A stretch of DNA of 64,000 bases from contig NZ_CP115671.1 of the NCBI RefSeq assembly GCF_027886425.1, forward strand, positions 1,178,001 through 1,242,000, read 5' to 3'. The position numbers and the translations under genes are program-made. This document shows, one piece after another, positions 51,182 to 60,084 of this stretch. The notes under the pieces were generated by a model, which saw only the letters and a program-made list of their open reading frames with translations, ran no database searches and was not told the origin of the DNA. Source of the DNA: Brevundimonas vesicularis (GTDB lineage Bacteria > Pseudomonadota > Alphaproteobacteria > Caulobacterales > Caulobacteraceae). Position 1 is the stretch's first letter. Each line of letters starts with the position of its first letter.

Positions 51182-51874
51182 CTAGGCTGCAGCGAACAAC
51201 AGTCGGCCTTCGCCCATGCGCTCGCGCAAGGCCGGCAGGTCGGTGTGGGCGACCGAGAAACAGCCGTAGCTGCGACCCAGCTTGCCTTCGCGCGCCAGGA
51301 AGTCGGGATCGGCATAGTCGGCGCCGTGGATGATGATGGCCCGCTCGCGCGCCTTGTCATTGGTGTATTCCAGCCCGTCCAGCAGCACGTTCGGCCCCTG
51401 TTGCGCGCCCCAGTTGGCGCCCGCCGTCGCATAGGCGCCGATCGAGGACATGTTGGAATCCGGCGTGTTGGAAAAGCGCTGGGCATAGCCGGTGTGGCTG
51501 GGGTCCGATCCCCGACCGTGGCAGGTACGCAGCACCTTCACTTCACCCGCGATCAGGTCGACTTCGTACAGCCGCTCCTCGCCCGAGAACTTCTGGAAGT
51601 CGACCAGATACATCCGGTCACGCAGAGGCAGGCGGTGATGATGGGTGTCCAGCGCGGTCATGGCGCGCTCCATCAGTTCCTTGCGAACGTGACCACGTGG
51701 ATCCAGCGGCGGCGGCGTCAGGGCGGAGGTCTGGACCGTGGGCAGACCGACCTGCGGCATGGCGATCGGAGTCCCGTTCTGAGCCGTCGTCAGCGGCGCC
51801 GTAGCGCTCGCACTGGCGCATCCCGCCAGCATGGCCGATCCGCCCAGAATAAGTCCTCGTCTCGATAGCCGCAT
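51182..51874 (-). CDS. Murein L,D-transpeptidase (YkuD-like) lipoprotein
   Basis: The 230-residue protein begins with a twin-arginine-like stretch (MRLSRRGLIL) and a lipobox at Cys19 (MLAGC). The catalytic domain has IIIHGADY and the cysteine motif GRSYGCFSV, as in murein L,D-transpeptidase catalytic families. It would act in the periplasm on peptidoglycan cross-links. The combined Tat-like and lipobox signal is unusual but known. It is convergent with purD and divergent from the amidohydrolase. Confidence 0.88.
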   Translation of the reverse strand: MRLSRRGLILGGSAMLAGCASASATAPLTTAQNGTPIAMPQVGLPTVQTSALTPPPLDPRGHVRKELMERAMTALDTHHHRLPLRDRMYLVDFQKFSGEERLYEVDLIAGEVKVLRTCHGRGSDPSHTGYAQRFSNTPDSNMSSIGAYATAGANWGAQQGPNVLLDGLEYTNDKARERAIIIHGADYADPDFLAREGKLGRSYGCFSVAHTDLPALRERMGEGRLLFAAA

Positions 51875-51988
51875 GCGACGCCCTCGTTGCGGTTGGTCTT
51901 GAGGCGTGTTTGTTTCAGCTGGTTACGGGCGAGGCAACCTGAGCCTTGTGGGGCATTTTTGCGGCCGACGCGTCGCGGGGAGAGATCA

Positions 51989-53314
51989 ATGAAACGTTTC
52001 GGAATCGCGCTGGCGGCGCTGATGGCGTCGGCGGTAAGCGCTCACGCGCAGCAAACCCCCACGGCCACAGGCGTTTCGACGCAACCTAACACAACGTTCG
52101 TTGAAGCCGGAAGGTTGCTTGCGGATCCGTCGAACGGCGTTGTGCAACGCGATAAAACTCTCGTGATCAGAGGGAACCAGGTCGTCGAAGTGCGTGACGG
52201 CTTTGTCGGCGACGCTTCGCAAGGCAAGGTCGTGGACCTGCGCCAGGCCTTTGTCCTGCCCGGCCTGATCGACAGCCACGTCCATTTGACGAGCCAGCAA
52301 AACCCGAACGCACGCCTCGAAGAGGTGACCCTTTCGGACGCGGACCAGGCGATGGTCGGCGCCCGCTACGCGCGTCGCACACTGATGGCCGGCTTTACGA
52401 CGGTGGCGGATCTGGGCGCCTCGAACCAAGCCATCTTCGCACTGCGGAACGCTGTCAGGAACGGCGACGTGCCGGGACCGCGCATCATTGCGGCGGGGTC
52501 GTCGGTGTCGATCCACGGCGGGCATGGCGACATAAACGGCTATCGCGAGGACGTCATGCACCTGCTGTCGTCCGAAAGCATCTGCTCGGGACCTGAGGAC
52601 TGCATGCGGGCCGTGCGCACCCAGGTTCGCGCCGGCGCCGACATCATCAAGATCACCGCGACGGGCGGCGTGCTGTCCAATACCGCCGCCGGCCTGAACC
52701 AGCAGTTCAGCGACGACGAACTGGCCGCCATCGTCGGCAGCGCCCACCGCATGGGCCGCCAGGTGACGGCGCACGCCCACGGGGTGGACGGCATCAACGC
52801 CTTCCTGCGGGCCGGCGGCGATTCCATCGAGCACGGGACCTATCTGGACGATCAGTCGATCCGCCTGTTCAAGTCGAACGGCGCTTGGCTGATCCCGACC
52901 CTGCTGGCTGGGGATTTTGTGGCGCGCATCGCCTCGGGACCCGACAACTTCTTCACGCCCGCCCAGACAGCCAAGGCGCTGGAAGCCGGCCCCAAGATGC
53001 TGGACATGGCGCGCCGCGCGCATGAGGGCGGGGTCAAGATCGCCTTCGGCACCGACTCGGGCGTTTCGGCCCACGGCGACAACGCTCAGGAGTTCGCGCT
53101 TCTGGTCCGCGCCGGCCTGAGCCCGCTTGAGGCCATCCAGGCCGCCACCGTCGGCGCCGCCGAGCACCTGCGCATCGCCAATGAGGCCGGGAAGATCGCC
53201 GTGGGCATGCCCGCCGACATCGTCGCCGTATCGGGCGATCCGCTGACGGACGTGACCGAGCTGGAGCGGATGAAGTTCGTGATGAAGTCCGGCGTGGTCT
53301 ATCGCGCCGATTGA
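51989..53314 (+). CDS. Secreted amidohydrolase, imidazolonepropionase/prolidase-like
   Basis: The 441-residue M38-superfamily protein has a signal peptide (about 1-20, cut after SAHAQ). The metal site is complete: SHVHLTS, a likely carboxylated Lys in GADIIKITATGGV, HAHGVDG, EHGTYLD and the catalytic Asp in FGTDSGVSAHG. Relatives in Caulobacterales include zinc-dependent carboxypeptidases that act on Xaa-Pro or N-acyl peptides; the substrate here is not known. I used ATG at 51989, after GGGAGAGATC, since the earlier start at 51887 is not signal-like. Its 3' end overlaps lpxK by 16 bases on the other strand. Confidence 0.88.
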   Translation: MKRFGIALAALMASAVSAHAQQTPTATGVSTQPNTTFVEAGRLLADPSNGVVQRDKTLVIRGNQVVEVRDGFVGDASQGKVVDLRQAFVLPGLIDSHVHLTSQQNPNARLEEVTLSDADQAMVGARYARRTLMAGFTTVADLGASNQAIFALRNAVRNGDVPGPRIIAAGSSVSIHGGHGDINGYREDVMHLLSSESICSGPEDCMRAVRTQVRAGADIIKITATGGVLSNTAAGLNQQFSDDELAAIVGSAHRMGRQVTAHAHGVDGINAFLRAGGDSIEHGTYLDDQSIRLFKSNGAWLIPTLLAGDFVARIASGPDNFFTPAQTAKALEAGPKMLDMARRAHEGGVKIAFGTDSGVSAHGDNAQEFALLVRAGLSPLEAIQAATVGAAEHLRIANEAGKIAVGMPADIVAVSGDPLTDVTELERMKFVMKSGVVYRAD

Positions 53315-54315
53315 ATCCTGTCGTTCAGGAAGGCGGCGAAAGCCGCCTCGTCCTCGAACCGGGCGACGACCGGCCAGGCGACGACGTCCTTGCGCTGCTC
53401 GGGCGTCAGCCGGACCCAGTCCTTCTCCGTCGTGACCAGGCCGGCGTCGAACACAGCCGCCCGGTCGGTCAGGAACGTCATGTCAGCGTCGCTATAGGCC
53501 GCGTGGTCGGGAAAGGGGGCGAAGTCGACCAGGTCGCAGCCCGCCGCCTTCAGCGACCGCTCGACCTTCCAGGGCTTGGCGATGCCGGCGAACCCGACCT
53601 GGGGCCCCGACGGCGGGGGGGCCTCGGGCGTCAGGCGCGCTACGAAGACGGGCAGGGCGCCGAAGACCGCCAGCAGTTCGGGATCGGCCTCTTCGACATC
53701 GGTCGGCAGCATGACCACCACGGCGTCGGCGCGCGCCAACCCGGCCTTCAGCGGCTCGCGCATCGGACCCGACGGAAAGACCGAACCGTCCCCGAACGGC
53801 CATTCGTGACCGCGCGTCTCGCCGTCCACGACGATCAGGCTGACGGTCTTTTTCAGGGCCGGGTTCTGATGGCCGTCGTCCAGCACCAGAGCCTGCGCCC
53901 CCTCCGCGACGGCGGCCTTGGCGCCCGCGACGCGATCGCGCGCGATCCAGACCGGCGACCCTTGCGCCAGCATCAGCGGCTCGTCCCCGACATCGTCGGC
54001 CGTATGGATTTGAGGATCGACCCGGACCGGCCCTTCCAGCCGCCCGCCATAACCGCGCGACAGACCTTGCGCCTCTACCCCCGCCGCCCGCAGCAGCCGC
54101 AGGGTTTCGCGCGCGACCGGCGTCTTGCCCGATCCGCCGACCGTCAGATTGCCGACCGAAACGATCGCGCAGCCGGGGTCGGCGGGCACCGTCTTGGCGA
54201 TCCGACGCGCCGTCACGGCGGCCCAGATCCAGCCCAGCGGTTTCAGCGCCGTGCGTGTCATCCGGGCGTGGTTGCTGTCGCGCACATACCACCAGCGCGG
54301 CGTGTTCATCTTCAT
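53299..54315 (-). CDS. lpxK: Tetraacyldisaccharide 4'-kinase
   Basis: The 338-residue inner-membrane-associated kinase phosphorylates the 4' position of the lipid A precursor. It has the P-loop VGNLTVGGSGKTP at 54-66, SRGYGG, and DDGHQNPALKK. ATG at 54315 overlaps the waaA stop as ATGA; the frame upstream lies inside waaA. Its stop overlaps the convergent amidohydrolase. It is the last gene of the msbA-DUF374-waaA-lpxK run. Confidence 0.95.
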   Translation of the reverse strand: MKMNTPRWWYVRDSNHARMTRTALKPLGWIWAAVTARRIAKTVPADPGCAIVSVGNLTVGGSGKTPVARETLRLLRAAGVEAQGLSRGYGGRLEGPVRVDPQIHTADDVGDEPLMLAQGSPVWIARDRVAGAKAAVAEGAQALVLDDGHQNPALKKTVSLIVVDGETRGHEWPFGDGSVFPSGPMREPLKAGLARADAVVVMLPTDVEEADPELLAVFGALPVFVARLTPEAPPPSGPQVGFAGIAKPWKVERSLKAAGCDLVDFAPFPDHAAYSDADMTFLTDRAAVFDAGLVTTEKDWVRLTPEQRKDVVAWPVVARFEDEAAFAAFLNDRIQSAR

Positions 54316-55610
54316 CGCCGGTCCTGCCTCTGCGGCATCAGCGGCGACAGCAGCGCCCACAGTCGCTCCAGCCCGCCTCCAGCCTCGACCGCCGCGCGAC
54401 GCCCGCGCTCGCCCATGGCCTTGGCCGCGTTCAGGTCTTCCAGCAGGGGCTCGATCACGCCGGGTAGGTCGGACGGCGCCTGAACCAGGGCCAGGCCCCC
54501 CGCCTCGACCAGGGCCGCCGTCACCGGCGCCCAGTTGGATGCATCTGGTCCCGTGATCGTCGGCTTGCCCAGCCGCGCCGGCTCCAGCGGATTATGCCCG
54601 CCGACGGGCGGCAGGCCGATGGCGGGCGCGAACGAGCCGCCCATCACCACCACATCGGCGAGGCGCAGGAACAGGCCCATCTCGTTCAGGGTGTCGGCCA
54701 GATAGATGTCGGTGTCCGGCCCGATCGTCTCGCCGTGCGAACGCATGGCGAAGGCGTAGCCGTCGCGTTGCAGGGCCTGGGCGATGTGCGCCCCCCGCTC
54801 GGGATGGCGTGGCGTCAGAATCAGGCAGACTCGCTCGCTCAGATGGTCCAGCGCGCGCACGATGGCGATCTCTTCGCCCTCATGGGTGCTGGCGGCGACG
54901 ATCACCGGCCGGTCGCCGATGGCGGCGCTTAGACGGCTGAAGGCGGCGGGATCTTGCGGTAGGGCCTCTCCCGACAGTTTCAGGTTCACTAGCCCGTCGA
55001 TCCGCGCGCCCATGCCCTCCAGACGCTGGGCCGAGACCGCATCCTGCGGCAAGACCAGATCAAAGGCGCTGGTCAGCGCCCGCGCCGAGGCCGGAAACCG
55101 CGCCCAGCCCTCCACCGTCTTCTCCGTGATCCGGGCGCTGACCAGGGCCAGTTTCACGCCCCGCCGTTTCGCCTCAAGCAGCAGGTTCGGCCACAGTTCG
55201 CTCTCGACGAAGACCGCCAGGCTTGGCCGCCAATGGTCCAGGAACCGCTCGACCACGCCGGGCGCATCGACCGGCGCATATTGGTGGATCACGCCTGCCG
55301 GCAGCCGTTCAGCCAGAATATGCGCCGAGGTCACGGTGCTGGAGGTGACCAGAACGGTCAGATCGGGACGCGCCTTCGTCAGCCGCTCGACCACGGGCAG
55401 CAGCGACAGGCTCTCGCCGACACTGACGCCGTGCAGCCAGACCAGATCACCTTCGGGGCGCTCGGTGCGGGTGAAGCCCATCCGCTCGTCCACCCGCACC
55501 GGGTCATCCTTGCCCCGCCTGGCGCGCGCATCCAGCAGGCGCGGGGCCAGCGGCTCCAGCGCGCGCGTCGCCAGCCGATAGGCGATCAGCGGCAGCGGCA
55601 GCGGCGTCAC
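54312..55610 (-). CDS. waaA: 3-deoxy-D-manno-octulosonic acid transferase
   Basis: The 432-residue GT30 glycosyltransferase adds Kdo to lipid A. It has the N-terminal helix followed by LVWLHGVSVGESLSLLPVV near 57-75, and VFVESELWPNLL. The C-terminal nucleotide-binding part has VVMGGSFAPAIGLPPVGGHNPLEPA. It overlaps lpxK by four bases, and the DUF374 remnant ends 10 bases upstream. WaaA should be functional; all family blocks are intact. Confidence 0.95.
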   Translation of the reverse strand: MTPLPLPLIAYRLATRALEPLAPRLLDARARRGKDDPVRVDERMGFTRTERPEGDLVWLHGVSVGESLSLLPVVERLTKARPDLTVLVTSSTVTSAHILAERLPAGVIHQYAPVDAPGVVERFLDHWRPSLAVFVESELWPNLLLEAKRRGVKLALVSARITEKTVEGWARFPASARALTSAFDLVLPQDAVSAQRLEGMGARIDGLVNLKLSGEALPQDPAAFSRLSAAIGDRPVIVAASTHEGEEIAIVRALDHLSERVCLILTPRHPERGAHIAQALQRDGYAFAMRSHGETIGPDTDIYLADTLNEMGLFLRLADVVVMGGSFAPAIGLPPVGGHNPLEPARLGKPTITGPDASNWAPVTAALVEAGGLALVQAPSDLPGVIEPLLEDLNAAKAMGERGRRAAVEAGGGLERLWALLSPLMPQRQDRR

Positions 55611-55620
55611 GGCTGCGTCC

Positions 55621-56299
55621 TCACGGTTTCAGGCCCGTGATCGCATCGGCCCGCGCCTCGACGGCGTTCAGCCGCGCGGCCCAGTCTTGGCGGACGTGAT
55701 CCAGGTCGTCACCGGTCGGATAATCGGCGATGTCCCAGACGATGGCGCCTTTGGCGAAGGGCAGGGGCAGAATCGCGCGGTCCCAGCTGTTCAGCCGGAT
55801 GGCCGGATTGCACGACATGCCGATGAACAGGGTCGGCGCCTTTGAGATCTTGGCCATCATCGGCAAGCCCTCGGCCATCTGGCGCGCCGGGCCGCGCGGA
55901 CCGTCCGGCGTAATGGCCAGAGCGCCGATCTTCAACTGACGCAGGCCCGCCCGCAGCGCCTGCGATCCGCCCTTGTCCCGGTCCGCCTTGTCCTTGTTCG
56001 ACGACGAACCGCGAAGGAAAGCCTTGGCGAGCCACGGCCTTTGCGATGAACTGACCGTCCGCCGACAGGGAAATCAACGCCTTGGCCGGCTGCGCTCGGT
56101 TCAGCGGCCAACACGCCGGCGACAGGCCGATACGCGAATGCCAGAAGGCGCACAAAACCCCGCCGCCCTGGGCCCAAACACCCTCGGCCACCGCCTGGTT
56201 TTCGTGGGTCCAGCGCATGGTGGCGAAGCAAAACTGCATCCAGTGCGCCAGGATGAAGGACAGGCTGGCCTGGACGGCCGGAATGCGCAGCGGCCTCAC
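55621..56299 (-). pseudogene. DUF374 lysophospholipid acyltransferase, frameshifted
   Basis: The gene runs minus from a GTG at 56299 that overlaps the msbA stop. The N-terminal frame reads ILAHWMQFCFATMRWTHEN, GGVLCAFWHSRIGL and LISLSADGQFIAKAVARQGF, then leaves the family pattern. The adjacent frame picks up LRGSSSNKDKADRDKGGSQA, LRAGLRQLKIGALAITPDGPRGP and runs to a stop at 55621. The family pattern is rejoined by a shift at about 56008-56022, where one base is extra or two are missing. This is either a true broken gene or an assembly error. DUF374 proteins are acyltransferases in lipid A clusters; some relatives (LpxJ of Campylobacterota) are secondary acyltransferases. Confidence 0.85.
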
Positions 56300-58125
56300 G
56301 CGACCGTCTCGACCGTGGGCGAAGCGCCATCCAGCGACTGCTGGCGCGCCAGGCGGGAATAGAGGCCGCCTCTGGCGACCAGGGCGTCGTGCGAGCCTTC
56401 CTCGACCACCCGGCCGGCCTCGATCACATAGATGCGGTCGGCGTTCCGGACGGTGGACAGGCGGTGCGCGATCATCAGGGTGGCGCGGCCCTGCATCAGC
56501 CGCTCCAGCGCCGCCTGGACCAAGGCCTCGCTCTCGGTGTCCAGGGCGCTGGTGGCCTCGTCCAGCAGCAGGATCGGCGCATCCTTGACGAAGGCGCGGG
56601 CGATGGCGATCCGCTGGCGCTGACCGCCGGACAGGCGCAGGCCCGCCTCGCCCGCGCGGGTCGCATACCCTTCAGGCAAGGCCGTGATGAAGTCGTGGGC
56701 GGCGGCGGACCGCGCGGCTTCCTCGATTTGCGCCTGCGTCGCGCCCGGCCGGCCATAGGCGATGTTGGCGGCGATGGTGTCGTCGAACAGGAAGGGCTCC
56801 TGCGTCACCAGGGCGATGTGGTCGCGCAGGTCATGGATGCGAAGCGCACGGACGTCCGCGCCGTTGATCGTCACGGCCCCGCCCGTCACATCATAGAAGC
56901 GCGGCAGCAGGCTCAGGATCGTGCTCTTGCCGCCGCCCGATGGCCCGACCAGCGCCACCGTCTCGCCCGGCGCGACCCGCATGGACACCCCGTCCAGCGT
57001 CGGCGCATCGGTCCCGGCGTAGGCGAAGGACACCTTTTCCAGCACGACCTCCACCGGCCCGGCGGCCAGCGGCGCGGCGTCGGCCGCCTCGCGAATTTCG
57101 GGTTGGATGTCCAGGGCGCCGAACAGGCGGCGCGCGGCGGTGAAGCCCTCGCTCATCACCGTGGCCAGGTTGGTCACCTGGCGCAGGGCCTGCCCGGCGG
57201 CCAGCAGCATGCCGATGAAGGCGGCGAAACCGCCCACGGTCATGTCGCCCGACTGCGCCCGCCATCCGGCATAGGCCATGACGGCGGCGACGACGATATA
57301 GGCGACCAGATCGCTGGACGGGCCGGCGAAGGCGCGGGCGTTGGCGCCCTTGATGACATGGCGCTGGCGACGGGCGACGACCTCGGCGACGCGGTCCTGT
57401 TCGGCGGCCTCGCGGTTCTCGATCTTGATCAGACGAACCCCGTCCAGATTCTCCATCAGGGCGGTGGACAGGTTCTCGGTCTCGGCCATGGCGCCGACGG
57501 CGGCCTTGCGCGTCTTGCGCCCGAACCGGCGCAGCACCAGCGCCACCAGCGGCACGCCCAGCAGCACGACGATCGTCAGCTGCCAGTCGATGAAGCCCAT
57601 GTAGATCAGCACCGCGATCAGGGTGAGCAGGTTCTGGGTGTAGTTGACCACGCCCGAGGTGAAGGCCTCGCGCACCATATTGGCGTCGAATAGCACCGAG
57701 GAGACGAAGCCGCCCGAGTGCTGGCTGCGCAACCGCGCCAGATCGGCGCGGATCATGGCCCCGAACAGGCGGATCTGGATGTCGCCGACGATGGTGTGAC
57801 CCAGCCGGTTGACCAGGGCCGCCTGACCCAGCGCGGCCAGGGTCCGCGCAATGGCGACGGTCAGGATGGCGACCGGGATCCAGACGACGGCCTTGTCCGC
57901 CGGAAAGGTCACCAGGCCGAACAGGCTGATCGGCCTGGTCCCGCCGAGGAACAGACCGTTGACGGCCGGCTCCAGAAGCTTCAGCAGCGCAGCCGTCAGC
58001 AGGCCCGTCGTCGCCGCGCACAAGACCGACAGGATCAGCGATCCCTTGTGCTTGGACAGATAGTCGCGCCAAATCCGCGCCAGCAGGGCGCGCAGCGGCA
58101 TGGTGTCTGAGGCGGCGACGGTCAT
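56296..58125 (-). CDS. msbA: Lipid A export ABC transporter MsbA-type
   Basis: The 609-residue half-transporter has six membrane helices (residues about 25-310) and a nucleotide-binding domain. That domain carries Walker A GPSGGGKST, the ABC signature LSGGQRQR and Walker B ILLLDEATSALD, followed by the H-loop IAHRLST. It flips lipid A-core or a related lipid. The start at 58125 is preceded by GAGAG; the frame continuing to 58188 adds a sequence overlapping the divergent region. Neighbour genes waaA and lpxK support the lipid A role. Confidence 0.93.
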   Translation of the reverse strand: MTVAASDTMPLRALLARIWRDYLSKHKGSLILSVLCAATTGLLTAALLKLLEPAVNGLFLGGTRPISLFGLVTFPADKAVVWIPVAILTVAIARTLAALGQAALVNRLGHTIVGDIQIRLFGAMIRADLARLRSQHSGGFVSSVLFDANMVREAFTSGVVNYTQNLLTLIAVLIYMGFIDWQLTIVVLLGVPLVALVLRRFGRKTRKAAVGAMAETENLSTALMENLDGVRLIKIENREAAEQDRVAEVVARRQRHVIKGANARAFAGPSSDLVAYIVVAAVMAYAGWRAQSGDMTVGGFAAFIGMLLAAGQALRQVTNLATVMSEGFTAARRLFGALDIQPEIREAADAAPLAAGPVEVVLEKVSFAYAGTDAPTLDGVSMRVAPGETVALVGPSGGGKSTILSLLPRFYDVTGGAVTINGADVRALRIHDLRDHIALVTQEPFLFDDTIAANIAYGRPGATQAQIEEAARSAAAHDFITALPEGYATRAGEAGLRLSGGQRQRIAIARAFVKDAPILLLDEATSALDTESEALVQAALERLMQGRATLMIAHRLSTVRNADRIYVIEAGRVVEEGSHDALVARGGLYSRLARQQSLDGASPTVETVA

Positions 58126-58156
58126 CGGCTCTCGGTCGTCCGAGCCGCCGTTCAAG

Positions 58157-58678
58157 TCAAGGCTTGTCCGGCGACGGTTCCAGCGCACGGCCCGGCTCGT
58201 CGGCGCGGATCAAGGTTTCGCCGGGCGCCTCCTCGACCCTCACGGCGGGCGGAACCGTCGGATTGGACGCGTATCGACGCCCGTCGAACGGCACGGCGAC
58301 CTCATAGCCTTCGGTGATTCCGCCGCCCGCGACATAGACGCCCAGATCCCGTCGGCCATGGGTCTGTCGCTCCAGCAGCCGGATCGGCGCGCGCGCGACG
58401 CTGATCTCGCCGACCGACCGATAGGTTTCGCCGGTTCGGTCCAGCACCAGCAGTCGGCATCCGCCCGAGCCGCACCAGTTTGGGCCGGTCAGATAGACCA
58501 AGGTCATCGCCCCGTCCGGCGTGATCGCCGCCGTATAGCGGGTGGTGTCCAGCGCTTCCTTGGCCCGGTCACGCAGATAGGCGATCAGGGCAGGATCTTC
58601 GGGCGGCGGCGTTTGGGCGGCGGCCGCGCCGGCCCACAGGCTGGCGGCGAAGACAACGGTTGCGGCGAGGGTTCTCAT
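58157..58678 (-). CDS. Secreted protein of unknown function
   Basis: The 173-residue product has a signal peptide (about 1-21, cut after AAAAQ). Its folded domain has DPALIAYLRDRAKEALDTTR, TGPNWCGSGGCRLLVLDRTG with two cysteines, and DLGVYVAGGGI. Similar secreted proteins are common near envelope genes in this group, but I know no function. It lies 31 bases upstream of msbA and may share its transcript. The ATG at 58678 begins the signal peptide; the longer frame does not. Confidence 0.8.
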   Translation of the reverse strand: MRTLAATVVFAASLWAGAAAAQTPPPEDPALIAYLRDRAKEALDTTRYTAAITPDGAMTLVYLTGPNWCGSGGCRLLVLDRTGETYRSVGEISVARAPIRLLERQTHGRRDLGVYVAGGGITEGYEVAVPFDGRRYASNPTVPPAVRVEEAPGETLIRADEPGRALEPSPDKP

Positions 58679-58766
58679 CGGGGTGTTCTCCGGTCTCGAC
58701 AAACATTCCAACGCATCAGGATCGAGATCGGATGACGCGGCGGCGTCGGATCGCTATCTGGCGGGC

Positions 58767-59432
58767 ATGGCGCGCTTCGACCTCTCGACCGCGATGGGCC
58801 GTTTTCGGGCGCATTGGCATTATTTCTGGGCCGACCACGCGTTTCTGCGCGTGGCCTTTTCCAACGCCCACTGGCTGGGCCCGGATCTGGTGCGCACCAA
58901 TCAGCCGTCGCCGCGCCAGCTCGCTTATTGGAAAAAGAAGGGCGTCAAGACGGTCATCAATCTGCGCGGCGAGCGGGATGAGGGCTATTACTGGCTGGAG
59001 AAGGACGCTTGCGAGCGGCTGGGCCTGACACTGATCGACGCGCCGCTGGACTCGCGCGATCCGCCCGAGACGGTGCGCATCCACCGCGCGCGCCAGCTGT
59101 TCAGGACGATCCAGTATCCGGTGCTGATCCACTGCAAGTCCGGCGCGGATCGGGCGGGCATGATGGCGGTCTTCTATCGCCACTTCCACCTGGGCGAGCC
59201 GATCTCGGTCGCCATGAAGCAGCTCTCCAAGAAATATCTGCATTCCCGCGAAGGGCTGACCGGCGTGCTGGACTATACGCTGGAAAAATACGTCAACGAG
59301 ATCGAGCCGAAGGGCATCAGCTTTATCGACTGGGTAGACAGCCCCGACTACGACCCCAAGGCCATCCGCGCCGAATTCAAAGCCGGCTGGTGGGGCACGC
59401 TGCTGACCGACAAGTTGCTGCGGCGGGAGTAG
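58767..59432 (+). CDS. Protein tyrosine / dual-specificity phosphatase-like protein
   Basis: The 221-residue protein carries the cysteine-phosphatase loop HCKSGADRAG with nucleophile Cys123 and Arg129, preceded by INLRGERDEGYY, a DSP-like layout. These enzymes remove phosphate from Tyr/Ser/Thr or from lipids or sugars. It is the only plus-strand gene inside a minus-strand lipid A and envelope block. A GTG at 58683 is open but would leave no room for a promoter, so I chose the ATG at 58767. The substrate is unknown. Confidence 0.85.
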   Translation: MARFDLSTAMGRFRAHWHYFWADHAFLRVAFSNAHWLGPDLVRTNQPSPRQLAYWKKKGVKTVINLRGERDEGYYWLEKDACERLGLTLIDAPLDSRDPPETVRIHRARQLFRTIQYPVLIHCKSGADRAGMMAVFYRHFHLGEPISVAMKQLSKKYLHSREGLTGVLDYTLEKYVNEIEPKGISFIDWVDSPDYDPKAIRAEFKAGWWGTLLTDKLLRRE

Positions 59433-59438
59433 GGGGTT

Positions 59439-59651
59439 TTAGCCCCAAGGGCCGGTCTTCGGTTCGTCGCCGGCCTCGCCGTTTGCGCGGTCCTCGGCAG
59501 CCAGCTCAGCGTCGCGGCGGGCCTTGCGGTCGGCCTCCCACTGCTTGAACCAGCGGGCGTAGTTGATGTGGCCGCGAAGCGAAAAGCTGAACAGCGCCAG
59601 CACGGCCAGCAGGCTGACCAGTTGAAAGATCTGTTGCGGTTCCAGGTTCAT
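59439..59651 (-). CDS. 70-residue membrane protein, unknown function
   Basis: This small protein has an N-terminal membrane helix at about 8-25 (IFQLVSLLAVLALFSFSL), then a basic segment and a charged C-terminal tail (RKARRDAELAAEDRANGEAG). It lies seven bases after the convergent phosphatase stop and 77 bases downstream of the DUF4170 gene. I do not recognise a family. The ATG at 59651 is the first start and codon use looks coding. Confidence 0.72.
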   Translation of the reverse strand: MNLEPQQIFQLVSLLAVLALFSFSLRGHINYARWFKQWEADRKARRDAELAAEDRANGEAGDEPKTGPWG

Positions 59652-59682
59652 CGTCGTCCTCGCCTACAGATCGAAACGTCGG

Positions 59683-59709
59683 ATCGAGGAGCCGGTTCGG
59701 CTCCTCGAT
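59683..59709 (-). terminator. Hairpin between DUF4170 gene and the 70-residue gene
   Basis: ATCGAGGAGCC, a five-base loop and GGCTCCTCGAT form a perfect 11-base stem, 19 bases after the DUF4170 stop read on the minus strand. No long T-run follows. It probably ends or thins the upstream transcript. Confidence 0.55.
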
Positions 59710-59728
59710 GTCGCACTCAGTCCTCTGC

Positions 59729-59974
59729 TCAGGCCGCGTCGCCGCGCGGATCGATCAGCTTGTGGGCGTGCAGGATGAAATAGCGCATGTGGGCGTTGTC
59801 CACGGTCGCCTGGGCGCGCGCCTTCCAGGCCTTCTTCGCTTCGTCATAGCTGCCGAAGGCGCCGACGAACTCGACCTGCGACAGGTCGCGGAAAGTCGGC
59901 TCGCCCAGGTGACGAAGCTCGCCGCCGATCACGATGTGCAGAAGTTGCGGCGGGACGGCGTTCTGATCGGTCAT
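59729..59974 (-). CDS. DUF4170 domain protein
   Basis: The 81-residue protein matches the DUF4170 family, with LHIVIGGELRHLGEPTFRDL and DNAHMRYFILHAHKLIDP. Its function is unknown, but in alphaproteobacteria it commonly sits between cysQ and lipid A genes, as here (cysQ lies 110 bases upstream). It has no signal peptide or membrane helix, so it is probably cytoplasmic. Confidence 0.85.
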   Translation of the reverse strand: MTDQNAVPPQLLHIVIGGELRHLGEPTFRDLSQVEFVGAFGSYDEAKKAWKARAQATVDNAHMRYFILHAHKLIDPRGDAA

Positions 59975-60084
59975 CGGAAATCCTGAAGGCTGGGCCGGAG
60001 GGCTTTGGGGGAGGGAGGTTTGCGCGCGGCATAGGCCGAGAACGCCCTCGGATCAATGTGGGCCGGGGTTTTTCCGCCCTCGCC

